11,840 nt of DNA from Ignavibacteriales bacterium (lineage in GTDB: Bacteria; Bacteroidota; Ignavibacteria; Ignavibacteriales; Ignavibacteriaceae): the NCBI GenBank assembly GCA_003142915.1, contig PLNZ01000179.1, forward strand, positions 1 to 11,840. The letters are read 5' to 3'. Below are positions 8,180 to 11,840 of this stretch, in pieces; within the stretch, counting starts at the first letter, position 1, and the number at the start of each line of letters is the position of its first letter. The position numbers were made by a program, and so were the translations under genes. Below the pieces are notes generated by a model that searched no databases, was not told the origin of the DNA, and saw only the letters and a list, made by a program, of their open reading frames with translations.

Positions 8180-8272
8180 TTACTAATTTATTAAAAAGAA
8201 TAGACTTATAAAAGGAATTGCCGGAAAGTTATCCATCCTTAAAATTAAAAGTAAAATTGACCGGTTAATAAA

Positions 8273-8572
8273 TTAGATCACATAATTACAGAAGGACGAT
8301 ATTTTAATAAAAAATATTATATATGATGCTGAAAAAGAGATTAGTTGCCCCTTGTTATCTATTTGTGTTGCGAGGAGATTAAATTCAAAAACAGATTTGG
8401 AACCTATTAATTCGTTGGTTCATTGGATTGCACTTTCGATTTCCTTGCCGCTAAGGTCGTCTGCAACTTTCGCTTTGCGTTCAATATCTTCAGCAGATTT
8501 GTCATATTCTGCTCGATTTGAAGTTTCGTCAATTTCTTCGGCTTTTCTATTTGTATTACCTTTTATAAAATG
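8273..8572 (-). pseudogene. Broken gene fragment of unknown family, interrupted by an in-frame TGA
   Basis: The frame opens after a TAA (8575-8573) with no usable start codon. It reads 50 codons to TGA (8422-8420), then continues 48 more codons to TAA (8275-8273). The first part is strongly protein-like and helical or charged, with GNTNRKAEEIDETSNRAE, then IERKAKVADDLSGKEIESAI. After the TGA it reads TNELIGSKSVFEFNLLATQI, again protein-like, before drifting into A/T-driven hydrophobic residues. I do not recognise the family. It lacks a start and contains a stop, so it is most likely debris at the edge of the restriction-modification island next to a tRNA gene. Confidence 0.4.
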
Positions 8573-8617
8573 TTATCATCAATATAATAAAGTATTAAAT
8601 GTTAATTATACTATAAT

Positions 8618-8640
8618 GAAAGCCTACAAAAGTAGGTTTT
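8618..8640. terminator. Small hairpin, possible bidirectional terminator
   Basis: CCTAC-AAAA-GTAGG (8623-8636) is flanked by AAAG on the left and TTTT on the right. It could end transcripts in either direction, including the one through tRNA-Ser(CGA) about 70 bp upstream on the minus strand. The stem is only 5 bp plus weak A/T pairs, so the call is tentative. Confidence 0.3.
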
Positions 8641-8706
8641 CAGAGGATATTACCGTAAGAATATTGTAAATAGTTCCCCTAAGTTATTATAATGCAAGCA
8701 CTATAG

Positions 8707-8793
8707 CGGAGAGACAGGGATTCGAACCCTGGTACGCCATAAGGCGTAAACGGTTTTCGAGACCGTCCCATTCAACCACTCTGGCATCTCTCC
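8707..8793 (-). tRNA. tRNA-Ser (anticodon CGA)
   Basis: Read on the minus strand this is an 87-nt class II tRNA. The acceptor arm is GGAGAGA / TCTCTCC with discriminator G. The anticodon arm is ACGGT-CTCGAAA-ACCGT, with CGA in the loop, and decodes UCG. A long variable arm (TACGCC-TTAT-GGCGTA) and the T arm CAGGG-TTCGAAT-CCCTG are present. The long variable arm and G73 are serine identity features. The 3' CCA is not encoded (GCTATAG follows). Its 3' end points toward the restriction-modification island, which is the usual geometry for tRNA-targeted integration, though I see no repeated tRNA 3' end in the window. Confidence 0.95.
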
Positions 8794-8797
8794 TTGA

Positions 8798-8825
8798 AGT
8801 ATAGATAAACAATTTTCTGACGCAA
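8798..8825 (-). promoter_or_regulatory. Possible promoter of tRNA-Ser(CGA)
   Basis: On the minus strand TTGCGT is separated by 16 nt from TATACT (5 of 6 matches to the σ70 -10 box). The -10 box ends only 4 nt before the mature tRNA 5' end, which is tight for an initiation site, so this may be coincidental. The tRNA could also be transcribed from the ZIP gene 71 bp upstream. Confidence 0.25.
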
Positions 8826-8864
8826 ATTTACTCATCAAATTTTCAGCAGGCAAATAATTAAAAT

Positions 8865-9617
8865 TTAAATTGAGCTGAACATTAAATGAACTGATAATAT
8901 AAGCAATGCACCGAGAATAAAAGATATAATTACAAGTCTTGTATGGTGTTTCAGCATTTCTCCAAGTACGGCATGAATTGAAAGATAAACAAAACCTCCC
9001 GCTATATGTCCCATTACAGCGCTTAGGAATGATGCAGGTAATTTCGATTTAAATAGGAAATAACCGGCAATCGCACCTATTACAGTACTGAATTCTACAA
9101 GCGTTACATTACGAAGTACTTTACCCCTGGAATAGTTTGAACCAAACATTAATGCGGCTAATGCAAGCCCTTCCGGGAATTTATGAGTGGCTATTGCAAT
9201 AAAAAGGGATTCGTCATGCCCATTCCCGGCTCCTCCGGTTGACAAGGCAATACCATCTAACAGCGAGTGAATAGAAAGTGCGGTAATTAATGTTAAGACT
9301 ATCTCAGAGAATTTTTTTGCAGTCTGTGCATCAAAATGACTTGCAGAGCATGCAGGACAAACGTGAGCAAAGTATTTACTAATAAACCAGAATAATAAAT
9401 AACCGGATAAAGCGCTAAAAAATATTTCTATAAAATTAAGACTTTCAGCGGCTTCGGGTATTAAGACAAAAACCGCAGCACCCATTAATGCTCCGGCGGA
9501 GAAGGAAATTAATGCACAAAATTTTTTATGGTCTAATTTTATAAAAAATAAAAAAACAGCTCCCGATATAGCTGAAATTACCGCAATTATTGCTTTTAAA
9601 AGAATTCCTGTTATCAT
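8865..9617 (-). CDS. ZIP family divalent metal (zinc/iron) transporter
   Basis: The 250-aa membrane protein should import Zn2+ or related divalent cations across the inner membrane. About eight hydrophobic segments are visible, starting with residues 3-27 and ending at 228-248. The two family signatures are intact: HSLLDGIAL (117-125) in TM4 and HKFPEGLALAAL (145-156) in TM5. Their His, Asp and Glu residues form the binuclear transport site. The loop between TM3 and TM4 carries HVCPACSASHFD (85-96), a Cys/His cluster that could bind metal. Length is normal for bacterial ZIPs. It is a single gene, followed 71 bp later by tRNA-Ser(CGA) on the same strand. No SD is seen before the ATG (AAAAAATTAAATG). 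GATCTTTG lies ~40 bp upstream and resembles the Bacteroidota -7 box TAnnTTTG, but this is weak. The ion preference cannot be told from sequence. Confidence 0.9.
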   Translation of the reverse strand: MITGILLKAIIAVISAISGAVFLFFIKLDHKKFCALISFSAGALMGAAVFVLIPEAAESLNFIEIFFSALSGYLLFWFISKYFAHVCPACSASHFDAQTAKKFSEIVLTLITALSIHSLLDGIALSTGGAGNGHDESLFIAIATHKFPEGLALAALMFGSNYSRGKVLRNVTLVEFSTVIGAIAGYFLFKSKLPASFLSAVMGHIAGGFVYLSIHAVLGEMLKHHTRLVIISFILGALLILSVHLMFSSI

Positions 9618-9795
9618 TTAATTTTTTAATAAAGAATGTAAATTTATTAAAACAAAGATCGATATGAAAATTAATTAGCATTTCCTTTATTACTAATATG
9701 GTGATTTATACATTATATGGATGCAGTTCTATTCAAAATTGCTTGATGAAGAAATAAAATTTTTGGTAAAGAAAGAGCAAATTTTTATATTAGTA

Positions 9796-9962
9796 ACTCA
9801 TGTTACGCAAAAGATATTTAAAATAACCTCCGAGGTTTAATCTTTCCGGGGTCGAATTCCCCGTCGCTTGCGACGAATCCTGGCTCCGTATTTGTATTTC
9901 GATACCCCGTCCGCTTGCGGCGGGGTAATTCATTAAAATTTTAATAACTGCATAACATGAGT
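9796..9962. mobile_element. MITE-like element (167 bp) with terminal inverted repeats and 5-bp target duplication
   Basis: The left end ACTCATGTTACGCA and the inverted right end ACTCATGTTATGCA match at 13 of 14 positions. Both are flanked by the direct repeat TAGTA (9791-9795 and 9963-9967), as expected for a transposase-made target duplication. No transposase gene fits inside, so it would be a non-autonomous element. The interior has two G+C-rich palindromes sharing CGCTTGCG: CGTCGC-TT-GCGACG (9862-9875) and TACCCCGTCCGC-TT-GCGGCGGGGTA (9903-9927, one bulged T). The element ends 16 bp before tRNA-Ser(GGA), so it sits where that gene's promoter should be. The exact boundaries are ambiguous because TAGTA...TAGTA also extends the inverted-repeat symmetry by a few bases. 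Confidence 0.65.
9903..9927. repeat. G+C-rich palindrome inside the MITE-like element
   Basis: TACCCCGTCCGC and GCGGCGGGGTA form an 11-bp stem with one bulged T and a TT tip. A related smaller palindrome with the same CGCTTGCG core lies at 9862-9875. Such G+C-rich palindromes in an A/T-rich genome resemble dispersed REP-type repeats, so copies elsewhere in the genome are likely, but none other is in this window. Confidence 0.5.
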
Positions 9963-9978
9963 TAGTAATCTGAATATT

Positions 9979-10065
9979 GGAAAGGTGCAGGAGTGGTTTA
10001 ACTGGCACGCCTGGAAAGCGTGTGTATCTTCACGGGTACCGAGAGTTCGAATCTCTCCCTTTCCG
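9979..10065 (+). tRNA. tRNA-Ser (anticodon GGA)
   Basis: An 87-nt class II tRNA. The acceptor arm is GGAAAGG / CCTTTCC with discriminator G (10065). The anticodon arm is CACGC-CTGGAAA-GCGTG, with anticodon GGA, decoding UCC and UCU. A long variable arm and the T arm GAGAG-TTCGAAT-CTCTC (10041-10057) are present. The CCA is not encoded. It is transcribed opposite to the other serine tRNA, with the ZIP gene between them. The MITE-like element ends just upstream and a hairpin terminator follows. Confidence 0.96.
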
Positions 10066-10090
10066 CTCCCTATTTTTGTGATGCGAATAT

Positions 10091-10121
10091 TGCGAATATA
10101 AGCTGTATTCGCATTTCTTAT
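10091..10121 (+). terminator. Rho-independent terminator of tRNA-Ser(GGA)
   Basis: TGCGAATA and TATTCGCA form an 8-bp stem around TAAGCTG, followed by TTTCTTATTCT. The left arm is duplicated in tandem (TGCGAATAT at 10082-10090 and 10091-10099), so the longer pairing ATGCGAATA / TATTCGCAT (10081-10089 with 10106-10114) competes with the short hairpin. It begins 25 bp after the tRNA, a natural place for its terminator. Confidence 0.6.
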
Positions 10122-10273
10122 TCTCCCTGATCCTCTCAAATACACCCAAATTTACCCCCATTTGGAGACTTTCCTTTTTTTGAGTACACGGCTCTTTGGT
10201 GATTAAGTGCATAAAACTGTTTATTAACTTAATATAAATACTAGGTTTTTTAGCTGTATAAATAATTTTCCAG

Positions 10274-11611
10274 TCATAATCCGTATCCAAGCATAACCGA
10301 AAATGAATTCAGTTTCAAATTGGTCACTTCACCATCAAATAAACTATTGCTGAATTTACTTAATCCGAACTCATATTGTAAATCAAGAGGAACGTATTTT
10401 TGCAGATTAATGCCTGTCCCGATAACAAAACTATATTCCGGGCTGTTAACTTCCGAGTGATTGATAGTTTTATAGTAATATGGAGGAGGGGACTGAGGGG
10501 TGGATTGAGGAGGGTACTGATTAGCTAACATAATATTATATGCTTTGATATCGTAAATATTGTCAACACTTCCATTAGTGAAAAAATCAAATTGGGGGCC
10601 GGCATAAAATCTTGGTTTTAATTCTGTGACTCTTAATGAATATTGAAATAGAATTGGGAGCTCGATGAAATTAACAAAGACGTCTTTATGAATAGGAAAG
10701 AAATAAGGGGCAAGTAACTGATCGAAGCCGCCTCCCTTTGAGCTATATAATAACCCTGATTTTAATCCAAATTCATTATTGAAACTTCATACTAAAGATA
10801 AACCTGCGGTAAAATCAACATATGAACCGGCTAAAGAATTATTTCCATTAAATGTAAAGCCCATATATGAACTGCATATTCCTCCTACCAATTCAATGGA
10901 AGTTAAACCATGATAATCATATTCAGGCTCATTGATAATATAATCCTGGTAAGACCCTGTAACCGTACCAACAACAGCACCTGCAATGGCACCAACCAAA
11001 CCAAAAACAATAGCACCAGCAACAGCCCCTGATTGTGGAGAAGATTCAGTTTGGTCTGCTATATGATCTGCTTCTTTAATGCCGAATAAAATCCCTGCCA
11101 ATGCATAAAGGTAAGCGCCTTCTCCCATTCCTATTAACCGGTTATTGTATGAGATTGAATTCACTCCCGTCGTACTTAAAGAAATATTTGTCTTTGTCAT
11201 AGACATTTCAGGAATAATATCATATAAGAATACCGAATCATTTTTTATCAACATATCCTTTGATGTAATTAAATCACCATTATTTAAAAGAATTTTATGG
11301 ATTATTTCACCAGTATAATAATAATCCGTTTGTTCCATATCCTTAATTTCTGAATTACTATATGCACTCTTATATTCCAATCTTTCTAATCCTTGGGCTT
11401 CAAAAAATATTGAATCCGGACTGATGGTTAATTTATCAGCATCATAAACTTCATTGGAGTCTGTTACAACTTTTACTGTACGGTCATTTACCTCTTCATT
11501 TATTTTATTATAAAATTCTTGGGGTGATTTAAAATCCTTTATGGTGTGTATATTAACGCAGCCTGTGATTAGTAAGATTGAAAAGCATAGTGTAATAAGA
11601 GCGTGTTTCAT
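10274..11611 (-). pseudogene. Lipoprotein with glycine-zipper and outer-membrane β-barrel, interrupted by one in-frame TGA
   Basis: The frame from ATG 11611 runs 274 codons to TGA (10789-10787), then stays open in the same frame for 170 more codons to a second TGA (10276-10274). Residues 1-18 are a lipoprotein signal with lipobox ITGC (Cys18). Residues ~25-160 look like a β-rich periplasmic domain. Residues 194-220 are a glycine-zipper membrane segment (SGAVAGAIVFGLVGAIAGAV and on). From ~235 a β-barrel of the PF13568 type begins, with FTAGLSLV before the TGA and SFNNEFGLKSGLLYSSKGGG after it. It continues with FIELPILFQYSL, LKPRFYAGPQFDF and the C-terminal strand NSFSVMLGYGL. The stop thus falls mid-barrel between two strands of one domain. 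Either it is a recent nonsense mutation, a sequence error, or UGA is read through. If translation stops there, the product is a lipoprotein with an incomplete barrel. The barrel family is fairly sure; the biological role is unknown. Confidence 0.7.
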
Positions 11612-11789
11612 AAATGCCCCAAATTATAATTTATATATATTAACCATAATTTTAATACTTAAATAAAATTATATAAAATAATCTTATTAAGTCAATTAAC
11701 GTAATATTTTAGTTATAAATGGGTATTGTTTTGTGCACACTTTATATAAGTAGTAAATAGACTACCCTAAAGTTGATTTGTAAGGTAAT
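11612..11789. promoter_or_regulatory. Very A/T-rich region upstream of the lipoprotein/β-barrel gene
   Basis: This ~178-bp stretch has very low G+C and contains ATTATAATTT-type boxes, such as TATAATTTGGGG about 20 bp before the ATG at 11611. It must hold the promoter of the minus-strand envelope gene and perhaps of a divergent gene at the right edge. No single promoter can be singled out with confidence. Confidence 0.25.
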
Positions 11790-11840
11790 ATGGAACCAGA
11801 CGGCCCCCGTCATTCGATGCAGGAGGTAAGAACACGGTCA
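11790..11840 (+). CDS. Possible start of an unidentified gene cut by the window edge
   Basis: ATG at 11790, with AAGG 4 nt upstream, opens a frame to the end of the window (17 codons, MEPDGPRHSMQEVRTRS). The segment is much richer in G+C than the preceding ~180 bp, which hints at a real gene or a different sequence type such as a mobile element or RNA gene. I do not recognise the peptide, and 17 codons are too few to judge. Confidence 0.2.
   Translation, partial: MEPDGPRHSMQEVRTRS

Noticed and set aside
8352..8669. A 105-codon plus-strand frame over the tRNA-proximal debris.
   Set aside because: Ser/Leu-rich composition is what the antisense of the charged minus-strand fragment would give; it is a shadow.
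8652..8793. tRNA-Ser(CGA) as an integration site with a duplicated 3' end.
   Set aside because: I found no direct repeat of the tRNA 3' segment elsewhere in the window and no integrase gene. The geometry alone is not enough.
9721..9840. A 39-codon plus-strand frame starting MQFYSKLLDEEIKFLVKKEQ that runs into the MITE-like element.
   Set aside because: It has no ribosome-binding site, ends inside the element, and has no continuation on the far side, where the tRNA begins almost at once. It could be a gene start cut by the insertion but cannot be supported.
10081..10099. Tandem TGCGAATAT copies as the start of a repeat array or CRISPR.
   Set aside because: Only two copies plus one inverted copy, fully explained by a terminator hairpin; no spacers.
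10030..10290. Short minus-strand frames across tRNA-Ser(GGA) and its terminator.
   Set aside because: They overlap the tRNA and the MITE-like element and have no coding character or start signals.
5328..11611. Possible genome-wide recoding of TGA, since three frames (res tail, the fragment at 8273-8572, and the β-barrel gene) continue past TGA.
   Set aside because: The long intact genes (monooxygenase, mod, bro, res, ZIP) contain no internal TGA and spell Trp with TGG. An A/T-rich genome with TGA as a sense codon would use it often. Local nonsense mutations are more likely.

Overview
The window looks like a chromosomal stretch from an AT-rich member of the Bacteroidota/Ignavibacteria (FCB) group. 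The main pointers are low G+C, a lipoprotein fused to a Bacteroidota-type outer-membrane β-barrel (PF13568-like), and a nitronate monooxygenase and ZIP transporter of types common there. Some genes have clear Shine-Dalgarno sequences, which fits Ignavibacteria somewhat better than core Bacteroidetes. The taxon is inferred from the proteins and is not proven.

Layout, left to right. (1) Positions 48-1515, minus strand: a nitronate monooxygenase-like FMN enzyme followed by a hairpin terminator. Its conserved N-terminus lies upstream of the first ATG and appears to start at an ATT codon behind a perfect AAAGGAG. (2) Positions 1516-2169: a gene-poor spacer with a short G+C-richer block of unknown nature. 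(3) Positions 2170-7994, minus strand: a Type III-like restriction-modification operon, transcribed res, then a BRO-N/DinD-like gene, then mod. Res has helicase motifs plus a C-terminal PD-(D/E)xK nuclease. Mod is a β-class DNA methyltransferase. The bro stop and mod start are 3 nt apart. (4) Positions 7998-8572, minus strand: gene debris upstream of res. It includes the first ~26 codons of a second, different mod gene with a good ribosome-binding site, and a longer broken reading frame interrupted by TGA. (5) Positions 8707-10121: tRNA-Ser(CGA) on the minus strand, a ZIP-family metal transporter on the minus strand, a 167-bp MITE-like element with terminal inverted repeats and 5-bp target duplications, then tRNA-Ser(GGA) on the plus strand with its own terminator. 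(6) Positions 10274-11611, minus strand: a lipoprotein/glycine-zipper/β-barrel gene cut by one in-frame TGA, with 170 intact codons after it. (7) Positions 11790-11840: the possible start of a gene on the plus strand, cut by the window edge.

How it works together: res and mod should form a restriction enzyme that cuts unmodified foreign DNA. The BRO/DinD-like protein inside the operon is an unexplained third component that could regulate it or respond to DNA damage. The mod remnant upstream of res suggests that the nuclease lost its original methyltransferase and now works with, or sits beside, another one. This partner swap, together with the BRO-containing operon, is the most interesting system-level signal here. 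The remaining genes are ordinary housekeeping, transport and envelope functions, with several possible pseudogenisation events.
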